Assembly: GCA_002282555.1 (NCBI GenBank) | Contig: NCJR01000084.1 | Coordinates: 1 to 7,666, forward strand | Direction of reading: 5' to 3' | Source: Rhodobacterales bacterium 34-62-10 | GTDB taxonomy: Bacteria; Pseudomonadota; Alphaproteobacteria; Rhodobacterales; Rhodobacteraceae | DNA: 7,666 nucleotides | Part shown: piece after piece, positions 1 to 6,312 of the stretch | Layout of the letters: each line of letters begins with the position of its first letter | How positions within the stretch are numbered: the stretch's first letter is position 1 | Made by a program: the position numbers and the translations under genes | The notes under the pieces: generated by a model | Told to the model about the DNA's origin: nothing | What the model saw: the letters and a program-made list of their open reading frames with translations, nothing else | The model's database searches: none

Positions 1-1
1 C

Positions 2-873
2 CCGAACGTGCTGGCCAATTGCGGCATCGACCCGCGCGACGAGGCACCGGTGCTGAACGCACGGATTCGCAAGGCTTGGACCCGCGGCGCTAACGTGGCC
101 CTGATCGGTCAGGCGGTCGATCTGACCTATCCCTATACGCATCTGGGCACCGACCGCGCCGCACTGTCGGGCGCGAACGCACCCGAAGGCACTATCGTGA
201 TCGTGGGGCAAGGTGCCCTGCGCGAAGCGGATGGCGAGGCGGTTCTGGCCGCCTGCATGGCGCTGTCAGGCCGGATGCTGGTGCTGCACACCGCCGCCGC
301 CCGCGTGGGCGCGATGGATGTGGGCGCTGTGACGACAGGCGGGATGCCCGCCGCCATCGACGGGGCCGAGGTGATCTATACCCTTGGCGCCGATGAGGTG
401 AAATCGCGCCCGGCGCCTTCGTCATCTATCAGGGCAGCCACGGGGATCGTGGCGCGCACCGCGCCGATATCATCCTGCCCGCCGCCGCCTATACCGAAGA
501 AAACGGCCTGTTCGTGAACACCGAAGGTCGGCCCCAGTTGGCGCTGCGCGCCGGTTTCGCACCGGGCGAGGCCAAGGAAAACTGGGCGATCCTGCGCGCA
601 CTGTCCGCTGAAATGGGGGCCACGCTGCCCTATGACAGTCTGGCGCAACTGCGCCGCGCGCTGGTGACAGCACATCCGCATCTGGGCGATGTCGATATGG
701 TGGCCGACAATGGCTGGACGCCGCTCGATACGGCACCTTTGGGCAAGGCCGATTTCCGCAACGCGATTGCGGATTTCTACCTGACCAACCCGATCGCCCG
801 CGCCAGCCAGCTGATGGCCGAACTCAGCGCCGGGGTAAAGGCGCGCGGAACCAAGGCCATGGCCGCCGAGTGA
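2..873 (+). CDS. nuoG: NADH-quinone oxidoreductase subunit G, 3' part, with apparent frameshift
   Basis: This is the C-terminal part of the large Fe-S subunit of the complex I peripheral arm. The N-terminal Fe-S cluster domains lie upstream of the window; what remains is the molybdopterin-oxidoreductase-like domain, which has no molybdenum cofactor role in this family. The 5' part reads in the frame starting at base 2 and includes the family-typical stretch [11 protein letters not shown]. At about 400-405 the frame must shift by -1: the first frame ends ...GADEVK and would run to a TGA at 515-517, while the family sequence [15 protein letters not shown] continues at 403 in another frame, through [14 protein letters not shown] to the TGA at 871-873. 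Together about 290 residues are present and both halves match NuoG well. The gene therefore carries a one-base deletion, either real or a sequencing error. The stop overlaps the next gene's start (TGATG). Confidence 0.93.
398..405 (+). other. Apparent one-base deletion (frameshift) in nuoG
   Basis: The bases here read GTG AAA TCG in the upstream frame. Restoring one base gives GTG AAA ATC GCG (V-K-I-A) or GTG GAA ATC GCG (V-E-I-A), and either one joins the two NuoG halves without a gap. The downstream frame is closed upstream by a TGA at 394-396, so the crossover must lie between 397 and 517; protein similarity puts it at 400-405. No slippery heptamer of the usual X XXY YYZ kind is present, which argues against programmed frameshifting. 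A lost A in a short A run is the simplest explanation. Confidence 0.88.
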
Positions 874-1274
874 TGAACGCACGCGCGATCATATCCGCGG
901 CAGGCCTTCTGGGGGCAAGCGTCTTGGCCGGGTGCGGTACTGCCGCCACCGATCAGGCCGCCTTCGCCCCCACTTATAAAGGGGTCGAGACGCGGCTGAT
1001 GGACGGCGATCTGGTCAACTTCCGCGTGGCCATGCAGGGCGCGCGCGACAATGACGATGTGTCCGCCTATGCCGAATGTGCGGCGGCACAATATGCGCTG
1101 ATCCGGGACTATGGTTTTGCCCGGCATTTGCGGACGAATGTGACACAACAGGGTGGCCTTTGGAGCGGGGATGCGGTTTACACCATCTCGGCTCAGCTGC
1201 CCCGCGGATTGCAGACCATCGACGCCGAAGTCGTCGTGGCGCATTGCGCGGAAAACGGAATACCGACGGTGTGA
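873..1274 (+). CDS. Predicted small lipoprotein of unknown function between nuoG and nuoH
   Basis: This encodes 133 residues from the ATG at 873; an in-frame GTG at 870 is a less likely alternative. Residues 1-20 form a short signal peptide with an Arg at position 4 and a hydrophobic core, followed by the lipobox L18-A19-G20-C21, so the protein should be lipidated at C21 and face the periplasm. The residue after C21 is Gly rather than Asp, so the inner-membrane retention signal known from enterobacteria is absent. Two further cysteines, C69 and C125, could form a disulfide in the mature part. I do not recognise a named domain. The start overlaps the nuoG stop (TGATG) with only a weak ribosome binding site, so translation is probably coupled to nuoG. 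From memory, nuo operons of Rhodobacter and Paracoccus contain several unidentified reading frames among the nuo genes; whether this is one of them needs a similarity search. Confidence 0.82.
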   Translation: MNARAIISAAGLLGASVLAGCGTAATDQAAFAPTYKGVETRLMDGDLVNFRVAMQGARDNDDVSAYAECAAAQYALIRDYGFARHLRTNVTQQGGLWSGDAVYTISAQLPRGLQTIDAEVVVAHCAENGIPTV

Positions 1275-1277
1275 GGA
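1273..1277 (+). promoter_or_regulatory. Ribosome binding site of nuoH
   Basis: GAGGA lies three bases before the ATG at 1281 and overlaps the TGA (1272-1274) of the upstream lipoprotein gene. Ribosomes ending there are placed directly at the nuoH start, which suggests coupled translation. Confidence 0.6.
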
Positions 1278-1280
1278 CCA

Positions 1281-2318
1281 ATGGCTGACTTCTATACAAC
1301 CCCGCTTGGGATCGCAGTTCTTCTGGTGGCGCAATCGCTGGCGGTTGTGGCTTTCGTGATGATCAGCCTGCTGTTTCTGGTGTACGGCGACCGCAAGATC
1401 TGGGCCGCGGTCCAGATGCGGCGCGGTCCCAACGTGGTGGGGCTGTTCGGCCTGCTGCAATCGGTGGCCGATGCCCTGAAATATGTGGTCAAAGAGGTGG
1501 TGGTTCCCGCCGGTGCCGACAAGACCGTGTTCATGCTGGCCCCGCTCACCAGTTTCGTGCTGGCGATGATCGCCTGGGCGGTGATCCCCTTCAATGAAAA
1601 CTGGGTGCTGTCTGATATCAACGTGGCCATCCTCTATGTCTTCGCCGTCTCCTCGCTCGAGGTGTATGGCGTGATCATGGGCGGCTGGGCCTCGAACTCG
1701 AAATACCCGTTCCTCGGCTCGCTGCGTTCGGCGGCACAGATGATCTCCTATGAGGTGAGTATCGGTCTGATCATCATCGGCGTCATCATCTCGACCGGAT
1801 CGCTGAATTTCAGCGATATCGTGCGCGCGCAGGATGGGGATTACTATTTCTTCAGCTGGTACTGGCTGCCGCATTTCCCGATGGTGTTCCTGTTCTTCAT
1901 CTCGGCGCTGGCGGAAACCAACCGCCCGCCCTTCGATCTGCCCGAAGCGGAATCCGAACTGGTGGCGGGCTATCAGGTTGAATATTCCTCCACGCCGTTC
2001 CTGCTGTTCATGGCGGGCGAATATATCGCCATCTTCCTGATGTGCGCGCTGATGAGCCTGCTGTTCTTCGGCGGCTGGCTGTCGCCCATCCCCGGCATCG
2101 CGGACGGTCCGTGGTGGATGGTGGGCAAAATGGCCTTCTTCTTCTTCCTCTTCGCCATGGTGAAGGCAATCACGCCCCGCTACCGCTATGATCAGTTGAT
2201 GCGGATCGGCTGGAAAGTGTTCCTGCCCATGTCGCTGGCCTGGGTGGTGATCGTGGCATTCCTTGCGAAATTCGAACTCTTCGGCGGGGCCTATGCTCGC
2301 TGGGCGATTGGGGGCTGA
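1281..2318 (+). CDS. nuoH: NADH-quinone oxidoreductase subunit H
   Basis: NuoH is the multi-helix membrane subunit at the foot of the peripheral arm; it helps form the quinone-binding chamber and starts the chain of charged residues leading to the proton channels. The 345-residue product is full length for the alphaproteobacterial family. It shows the RRGPNVVG segment near residues 47-54, the [12 protein letters not shown] stretch, the membrane glutamate E158 in SYEV, and the quinone-chamber loop [15 protein letters not shown] at residues 212-226 with R215, D219, E222, E224 and E226. The C-terminal [14 protein letters not shown] segment is also typical. The start at 1281 is supported by a GAGGA ribosome binding site at 1273-1277 that overlaps the stop codon of the lipoprotein gene. 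The next gene, nuoI, begins one base after the stop. No defect is seen. Confidence 0.98.
   Translation: MADFYTTPLGIAVLLVAQSLAVVAFVMISLLFLVYGDRKIWAAVQMRRGPNVVGLFGLLQSVADALKYVVKEVVVPAGADKTVFMLAPLTSFVLAMIAWAVIPFNENWVLSDINVAILYVFAVSSLEVYGVIMGGWASNSKYPFLGSLRSAAQMISYEVSIGLIIIGVIISTGSLNFSDIVRAQDGDYYFFSWYWLPHFPMVFLFFISALAETNRPPFDLPEAESELVAGYQVEYSSTPFLLFMAGEYIAIFLMCALMSLLFFGGWLSPIPGIADGPWWMVGKMAFFFFLFAMVKAITPRYRYDQLMRIGWKVFLPMSLAWVVIVAFLAKFELFGGAYARWAIGG
2310..2314 (+). promoter_or_regulatory. Ribosome binding site deciding the nuoI start
   Basis: A GGGGG run inside the last codons of nuoH sits five bases before the ATG at 2320. An in-frame ATG at 2263 lies deep in nuoH and would add 19 residues that look unlike any NuoI N-terminus, so 2320 is preferred. 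Confidence 0.6.
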
Positions 2319-2319
2319 T

Positions 2320-2814
2320 ATGGGTCAGATCGATTACGGACGCGCGGCGGGCTACTTCCTGCTGTCGGACTTCATCAAAGGCTTCGGGCTGGGTCTGAAG
2401 TATTTCTTCGCGCCCAAAGCCACGCTGAACTATCCGCATGAAAAAGGCCCGCTGTCCCCCCGTTTCCGGGGTGAACACGCGCTGCGCCGCTATCCCAATG
2501 GCGAGGAACGCTGCATCGCCTGCAAACTCTGCGAGGCCGTGTGCCCCGCGCAGGCCATCACCATCGATGCCGAACCGCGCGAGGACGGCAGCCGCCGCAC
2601 CACGCGCTATGACATCGACATGACCAAATGCATCTATTGCGGCTTCTGTCAGGAAGCCTGCCCGGTGGACGCCATCGTGGAAGGTCCGAATTTCGAATTC
2701 TCGACCGAAACGCGTGAGGAGCTGTTCTACGACAAGGCCAGACTTCTGGAGAACGGCGAGCGCTGGGAAGCCGAGATTGCCCGCAACCTCGAACTGGATG
2801 CACCCTACAGATGA
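2320..2814 (+). CDS. nuoI: NADH-quinone oxidoreductase subunit I (2x[4Fe-4S])
   Basis: NuoI (the TYKY homologue) carries the two [4Fe-4S] clusters N6a and N6b, which pass electrons towards cluster N2 and quinone. The product from the ATG at 2320 is 164 residues, the usual length for the alphaproteobacterial and mitochondrial form. The first ferredoxin motif is C65-x2-C68-x2-C71-x3-C75-P and the second is C104-x2-C107-x2-C110-x3-C114-P; all eight cluster ligands are present. The N-terminal part (residues 10-60), with [11 protein letters not shown] and [20 protein letters not shown], packs on the membrane arm in known structures. The C-terminal [18 protein letters not shown] segment is a family signature. 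The gene starts one base after nuoH stops and its own stop overlaps the next gene by ATGA, so it sits in a tightly coupled chain. Confidence 0.98.
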   Translation: MGQIDYGRAAGYFLLSDFIKGFGLGLKYFFAPKATLNYPHEKGPLSPRFRGEHALRRYPNGEERCIACKLCEAVCPAQAITIDAEPREDGSRRTTRYDIDMTKCIYCGFCQEACPVDAIVEGPNFEFSTETREELFYDKARLLENGERWEAEIARNLELDAPYR

Positions 2815-3218
2815 CCGATGCAAAAACCCCGTTCGAGCTGATGATGCAGCAGGCGCAGGAGATGGTGAAAGCCTTCAATCCGGCCATGTCCTCTTTCGAT
2901 CCCAAAGGGCTTGAAAAGATGTGGCCGACCATGCCCAAGGAAGCCATGGAAATGTGGTTCGGCAAGGGCATCAGCAAGGACGGGCTGGACGCCAAGACGC
3001 GGCTTTTGCTCACGCTGGCCGGGCTGACCATGCAGGGCGCGCAAAGCGACACTGCCCTGCGTCAGACCGTGCGCCACGCGCTTGAGGCTGGGGCCACCAA
3101 GGATGAAATCGCCGAAACCATCGCACAGATGTCGATGTTTGCCGGTATCCCCTCCATGACCCGCGCGATGGAACTGGCGCGTCAGGTTCTGGACGAGACA
3201 GAGGATGACAAGTCATGA
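2811..3218 (+). CDS. AhpD/carboxymuconolactone decarboxylase-like protein inside the nuo operon
   Basis: This encodes 135 residues. The part from about residue 57 to 127 has the all-helical pattern of the CMD/AhpD family: a helix with [15 protein letters not shown], then [27 protein letters not shown], then a last helix [13 protein letters not shown]89 sits where many family members keep a histidine. The protein has no cysteine at all, so it lacks the CxxC pair that AhpD-type peroxidase partners use. The N-terminal 55 residues are Met-rich and probably helical, with an unusual run of amphipathic sequence rich in M, F and W. Start and stop both overlap neighbours by ATGA (2811-2814 with nuoI, 3215-3218 with nuoJ), and no good ribosome binding site precedes the start, so expression should be coupled to nuoI. 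Function is unknown; a complex I assembly or accessory role is only a guess from position. Confidence 0.85.
   Translation: MTDAKTPFELMMQQAQEMVKAFNPAMSSFDPKGLEKMWPTMPKEAMEMWFGKGISKDGLDAKTRLLLTLAGLTMQGAQSDTALRQTVRHALEAGATKDEIAETIAQMSMFAGIPSMTRAMELARQVLDETEDDKS
3201..3205 (+). promoter_or_regulatory. Ribosome binding site of nuoJ
   Basis: GAGGA within the last codons of the CMD-like gene lies nine bases before the ATG at 3215. This supports 3215 over the in-frame ATGs at codons 3 and 4. Confidence 0.5.
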
Positions 3219-3823
3219 CCATGATGGCCTTTGCCTTCTATCTTTTCGCCATTTCTGCGCTGGCGGGGGGGCTTTTCACCGTGATCAGCCGCAACCCGGT
3301 CCATTCGGTGCTCTGGCTGATCCTGACCTTCCTGTCGGCGGCGGGGCTGTTCGTCCTTCTGGGCGCGGAATTCGTGGCGATGCTTCTGGTCATCGTCTAT
3401 GTCGGCGCGGTGGCGGTGCTTTTCCTCTTCGTCGTGATGATGCTGGATGTGGATTTCGCCCAGCTCAAGGCGGAAATGGCGCGCTACATGCCCTTGGCGC
3501 TGCTGATCGGCGTCGTGCTCTTGATGCAATTGTCGCTGGCCTTCGGTGTCTGGACCGCGTCCGAGGGCGCGATGGAGGCGCGCGATGCGCTGATCCCGAC
3601 GGATATCACCAATACCGCAGCCCTTGGCCTGCTGCTCTATGACAAATATTTCCTGCTGTTCCAGCTGTCGGGTCTGATCCTGCTGGTCGCCATGATCGGC
3701 GCCATCGTGCTGACCCTGCGCCATCGCAAGGACATCAAGCGCCAGAACGTTCTTGCCCAGATGTGGCGCGATCCGGCCAAGGCGATGGAACTCAAGGACG
3801 TGAAACCGGGGCAGGGCCTGTAA
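3215..3823 (+). CDS. nuoJ: NADH-quinone oxidoreductase subunit J
   Basis: NuoJ is a small membrane subunit (ND6 homologue) that lies between NuoH and NuoK and whose third helix is thought to switch shape during coupling. The 202-residue product has five predicted membrane helices. Family marks are N27-P28-V29-H30-S31 at the end of helix 1, and the segment [28 protein letters not shown] at about residues 50-77, with Y62 and G64 at the known helix bulge. A hydrophilic loop follows at about 118-135, then a last helix near 150-170 and a basic cytoplasmic-type tail (RHRKDIKRQ). The start overlaps the stop of the CMD-like gene by four bases. An 82-base gap follows the stop, the only sizeable break in the operon seen here. 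Confidence 0.97.
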   Translation: MTMMAFAFYLFAISALAGGLFTVISRNPVHSVLWLILTFLSAAGLFVLLGAEFVAMLLVIVYVGAVAVLFLFVVMMLDVDFAQLKAEMARYMPLALLIGVVLLMQLSLAFGVWTASEGAMEARDALIPTDITNTAALGLLLYDKYFLLFQLSGLILLVAMIGAIVLTLRHRKDIKRQNVLAQMWRDPAKAMELKDVKPGQGL

Positions 3824-3839
3824 CGGCCCGGCCACGACC

Positions 3840-3852
3840 GCCCACTTTGGGC
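3840..3852 (+). other. Small hairpin in the nuoJ-nuoK gap
   Basis: GCCCA (3840-3844) and TGGGC (3848-3852) form a perfect 5-bp stem with a CTT loop. There is no T run after it, so it does not look like an intrinsic terminator. Confidence 0.5.
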
Positions 3853-3863
3853 ACTGCATACAA

Positions 3864-3882
3864 GCCGGGTGCAAGACCCGGC
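3864..3882 (+). other. Perfect 7-bp hairpin upstream of nuoK
   Basis: GCCGGGT (3864-3870) and ACCCGGC (3876-3882) form a perfect GC-rich stem with a five-base loop GCAAG. It is followed by CACACAAAG rather than a T run, so it is not a standard rho-independent terminator. It ends 13 bases before the nuoK ribosome binding site. It could act as an mRNA stability or processing element between nuoJ and nuoK, or be a copy of a dispersed palindrome; the sequence alone does not decide. Confidence 0.65.
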
Positions 3883-3895
3883 CACACAAAGAACC

Positions 3896-3900
3896 GAGGG
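3896..3900 (+). promoter_or_regulatory. Ribosome binding site of nuoK
   Basis: GAGGG lies five bases before the ATG at 3906. Unlike most junctions here, it is not inside the preceding gene, so nuoK translation looks independent of nuoJ. Confidence 0.7.
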
Positions 3901-3905
3901 ACGAC

Positions 3906-4211
3906 ATGATTGGCTTGGAACATTATCTGACGGTGGCGGCGGCGCTGTTCGTCATAGGGATCTTCGGTCTCTTCCTGAACAGGAAGAACGTGATCATCCT
4001 GCTGATGTCGATCGAGCTGATCCTTTTGTCGGTGAATATCAACCTTGTCGCCTTCTCCAGCTTTCTGGGCGATCTGGTCGGGCAGGTCTTCACGCTGTTC
4101 GTGCTGACCGTGGCCGCAGCTGAGGCGGCGATCGGCCTTGCGATCCTTGTGTGTTTCTTCCGTAACCGCGGCACCATCGCGGTGGAAGATGCCAACGTGA
4201 TGAAGGGCTGA
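3906..4211 (+). CDS. nuoK: NADH-quinone oxidoreductase subunit K
   Basis: NuoK (ND4L homologue) is a three-helix membrane subunit that, with NuoJ, forms part of the charged path to the antiporter-like subunits. The product has 101 residues, about the standard length. The two functionally important membrane glutamates are present: E37 in helix 2 ([17 protein letters not shown]) and E73 in helix 3 ([15 protein letters not shown]), matching E36 and E72 of the E. coli protein. The first helix covers roughly residues 5-24 and ends at the N-R-K loop (25-27). The start at 3906 follows a good ribosome binding site. Four bases separate its stop from the nuoL start. Confidence 0.98.
   Translation: MIGLEHYLTVAAALFVIGIFGLFLNRKNVIILLMSIELILLSVNINLVAFSSFLGDLVGQVFTLFVLTVAAAEAAIGLAILVCFFRNRGTIAVEDANVMKG
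4203..4207 (+). promoter_or_regulatory. Ribosome binding site of nuoL
   Basis: AAGGG in the last codons of nuoK lies eight bases before the ATG at 4216 and fixes that start. Confidence 0.6.
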
Positions 4212-4215
4212 CACC

Positions 4216-6312
4216 ATGGCAACGATCATCCTTTTCGCGCCCCTGATCGGGGCACTGATCGCGGGTTTCGGCTGGCGCATCATCGGCGAGACGGCGGCGA
4301 TGTGGATCACCACGGGCCTGCTGTTTCTGGCGGCGATTCTGTCATGGATCGTGTTCCTGACCTTCGACGGCGTCACCCAGCAGGTCGAGATCATGCGCTG
4401 GGTCGAATCCGGCAGCCTCAGCACCGATTGGGCGATCCGTCTGGACCGTCTGACCGCGATCATGCTGATCGTGATCACCACGGTCTCCGCGCTCGTGCAT
4501 CTTTATTCCTTCGGCTACATGGATCACGACCCCCAGTGGAAGGACACCGAGAATTACAAGGCGCGCTTCTTCGCCTATCTGTCCTTCTTCACCTTCGCGA
4601 TGCTGATGCTGGTGACCGCAGACAACCTCTTGCAGATGTTCTTCGGCTGGGAAGGGGTGGGCGTTGCCTCCTACCTGCTGATCGGGTTCTACTACCGCAA
4701 ACCCACCGCCAATGCCGCCGCGATCAAGGCATTCGTGGTCAACCGTGTGGGCGATTTCGGATTCCTCCTGGGTATCTTCGCGCTCTTTTACCTCACGGAT
4801 TCGATCCGTTTCGACGATATCTTCACCATGGGCCCGCAACTGGCGGAAACGCAGATCACCTTTCTATGGACCGAATGGAATGCCGCGAACCTGATCGCCT
4901 TCCTGCTGTTCATCGGTGCCATGGGCAAATCGGCGCAGTTGTTCCTGCACACATGGCTGCCCGACGCGATGGAAGGCCCGACCCCGGTGTCGGCGCTGAT
5001 CCATGCCGCGACGATGGTGACGGCGGGCGTGTTCCTCGTCTGCCGCATGTCGCCGATCATGGAATACGCGCCCGAGGCGATGATGTTCGTGACCTTCCTG
5101 GGGGCCACCACCGCCTTTGTCGCCGCAACCATCGGTCTGGTGCAGAACGACATCAAGCGCGTCATCGCCTATTCGACCATGTCGCAGCTGGGCTATATGT
5201 TCGTGGCCGCTGGCGTCGGCGTCTATTCGGTCGCGATGTTCCACCTGTTCACACATGCCTTCTTCAAGGCGATGCTGTTTCTGGGCGCAGGCTCCGTGAT
5301 CCACGCGATGCATCACGAACAGGACATGCGCAACTATGGCGGCTTGCGCACGAAAATCCCCTATACCTTCTGGGCGATGATGATCGGCACGCTGGCCATC
5401 ACCGGCGTGGGTATCCCGCTGACCTATATCGGCTTTGCGGGCTTCTTCTCGAAAGACGCGGTCATTGAAAGCGCCTATGCCGCGACAGCGGGGGGCTATG
5501 CCTATTGGATGCTGGTCATCGCGGCCCTCTTCACCAGTTTCTACAGCTGGCGTCTGATGTTCCTGACCTTCTTCGGCGAGGCGCGCGGCGACAAGCACAC
5601 CCATGATCACGCCCATGAAAGCCCCAAGGTCATGCTGATCCCGCTGGGCGTTCTGGCGATCGGCTCGGTCTTTGCCGGGGTGGTCTGGTACAACAGCTTC
5701 TTCGGCCACACCGACACCGTCGGCAAGTTCTTCGGCGTGCCCTATGCCGAAGCCCATGCCGAGGAGCACGGGGAGGCGACAGCCGACCCCGCGACCGAGG
5801 GTGCCGAGGCCGAGGCGAAAGCCGAGGGCGAGCATCACTATGTCTTCACCGGCGCACCGGGCGAAGGCGCGATCCATCACGCGCCCGGCAACACCGTGCT
5901 GAACGATGCCCATGAGGTGCCGAAATGGGTCAAGTTCTCGCCCTTCGTGGTGATGATCATCGGCTTCCTGACAGCCTATTGGTTCTACATCCTGAACCCC
6001 GCGCTGCCGCGCAAACTGGCCGAGGTGCAGCGCCCGCTCTACCTCTTCCTGCTCAACAAATGGTATTTCGACGAGATTTATGACGTCCTCTTCGTGCGCC
6101 CCGCGCGCATGATCGGCGGCATCTTCTGGAAGCGCGGCGATGGCAATATCATCGACGGCTCGATCAACGGCGTGGCGATGGGCGTGATCCCGATGCTGAC
6201 CCGTTTCGCAGGCCGCGCACAGTCGGGCTATATCTTCACCTATGCCTTCGCGATGGTGATCGGGATCGTGGTCCTGATCACATGGATGACGTTCACCGGA
6301 GGGGCTGAATAA
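4216..6312 (+). CDS. nuoL: NADH-quinone oxidoreductase subunit L
   Basis: NuoL (ND5 homologue) is the distal antiporter-like proton channel and carries the long lateral helix that runs along the membrane arm. The product has 698 residues against about 613 in E. coli. Key residues are present: E146 in GWEGVG, D180 in NRVGDFGF, K238 in [17 protein letters not shown]343 and H347 with K351 in [14 protein letters not shown], and K413-D414 in FFSKDAV. The extra length lies mostly between about 456 and 575: a His-rich loop (H461, H463, H465, H467), one membrane helix near 473-490, then an Ala/Glu-rich stretch at about 511-541 and more His residues. Similar extra sequence occurs in long alphaproteobacterial NuoL proteins. 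The lateral helix spans roughly 600-665 and the last membrane helix about 675-691. The stop TAA shares one base with the nuoM ATG. Confidence 0.98.
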   Translation: MATIILFAPLIGALIAGFGWRIIGETAAMWITTGLLFLAAILSWIVFLTFDGVTQQVEIMRWVESGSLSTDWAIRLDRLTAIMLIVITTVSALVHLYSFGYMDHDPQWKDTENYKARFFAYLSFFTFAMLMLVTADNLLQMFFGWEGVGVASYLLIGFYYRKPTANAAAIKAFVVNRVGDFGFLLGIFALFYLTDSIRFDDIFTMGPQLAETQITFLWTEWNAANLIAFLLFIGAMGKSAQLFLHTWLPDAMEGPTPVSALIHAATMVTAGVFLVCRMSPIMEYAPEAMMFVTFLGATTAFVAATIGLVQNDIKRVIAYSTMSQLGYMFVAAGVGVYSVAMFHLFTHAFFKAMLFLGAGSVIHAMHHEQDMRNYGGLRTKIPYTFWAMMIGTLAITGVGIPLTYIGFAGFFSKDAVIESAYAATAGGYAYWMLVIAALFTSFYSWRLMFLTFFGEARGDKHTHDHAHESPKVMLIPLGVLAIGSVFAGVVWYNSFFGHTDTVGKFFGVPYAEAHAEEHGEATADPATEGAEAEAKAEGEHHYVFTGAPGEGAIHHAPGNTVLNDAHEVPKWVKFSPFVVMIIGFLTAYWFYILNPALPRKLAEVQRPLYLFLLNKWYFDEIYDVLFVRPARMIGGIFWKRGDGNIIDGSINGVAMGVIPMLTRFAGRAQSGYIFTYAFAMVIGIVVLITWMTFTGGAE
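6298..6304 (+). promoter_or_regulatory. Ribosome binding site of nuoM
   Basis: GGAGGGG, inside the last nuoL codons (Gly-Gly-Ala), lies seven bases before the ATG at 6312. It is the strongest such site in the window and fits the TAATG stop-start overlap. Confidence 0.7.

Larger units (their letters stand above)
3827..3885 (+). repeat. 9-bp direct repeat CCCGGCCAC in the nuoJ-nuoK gap
   Basis: The same nine bases occur at 3827-3835 and 3877-3885, fifty bases apart, within the 82-base gap. Either copy could pair with GCCGGG at 3864-3869, so two alternative RNA folds are possible. The pairing itself is visible in the sequence; any regulatory use is inference. Confidence 0.6.

Noticed and set aside
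398..404. Programmed -1 ribosomal frameshift in nuoG
   Set aside because: The bases do not form a standard slippery heptamer: re-pairing of both tRNAs after a -1 slip would be poor. A simple base deletion explains the data better.
777..1874. Long open frame on the - strand (365 codons) across the lipoprotein gene and nuoH
   Set aside because: It lies opposite well-supported genes, is rich in His, Arg, Asp and Gln as expected for the reverse of high-GC coding DNA, and resembles no family I know.
2263..2319. Upstream in-frame ATG for nuoI
   Set aside because: It would add 19 residues encoded within nuoH that do not look like NuoI; the ATG at 2320 has a fitting ribosome binding site and gives the standard length.
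3864..3890. Intrinsic terminator between nuoJ and nuoK
   Set aside because: The stem is followed by CACACAAAG with no T run, and the operon continues with nuoK, nuoL and nuoM.
4302..5468. 388-codon + strand open frame inside nuoL
   Set aside because: It is nuoL read in another frame, with an Arg/Asp/Gly/His-rich translation; nuoL in its own frame has every conserved residue.
4864..5913. Long open frame on the - strand (349 codons) opposite nuoL
   Set aside because: Same reason: a shadow of nuoL with biased His/Arg/Gly/Asp composition and no recognisable domain.
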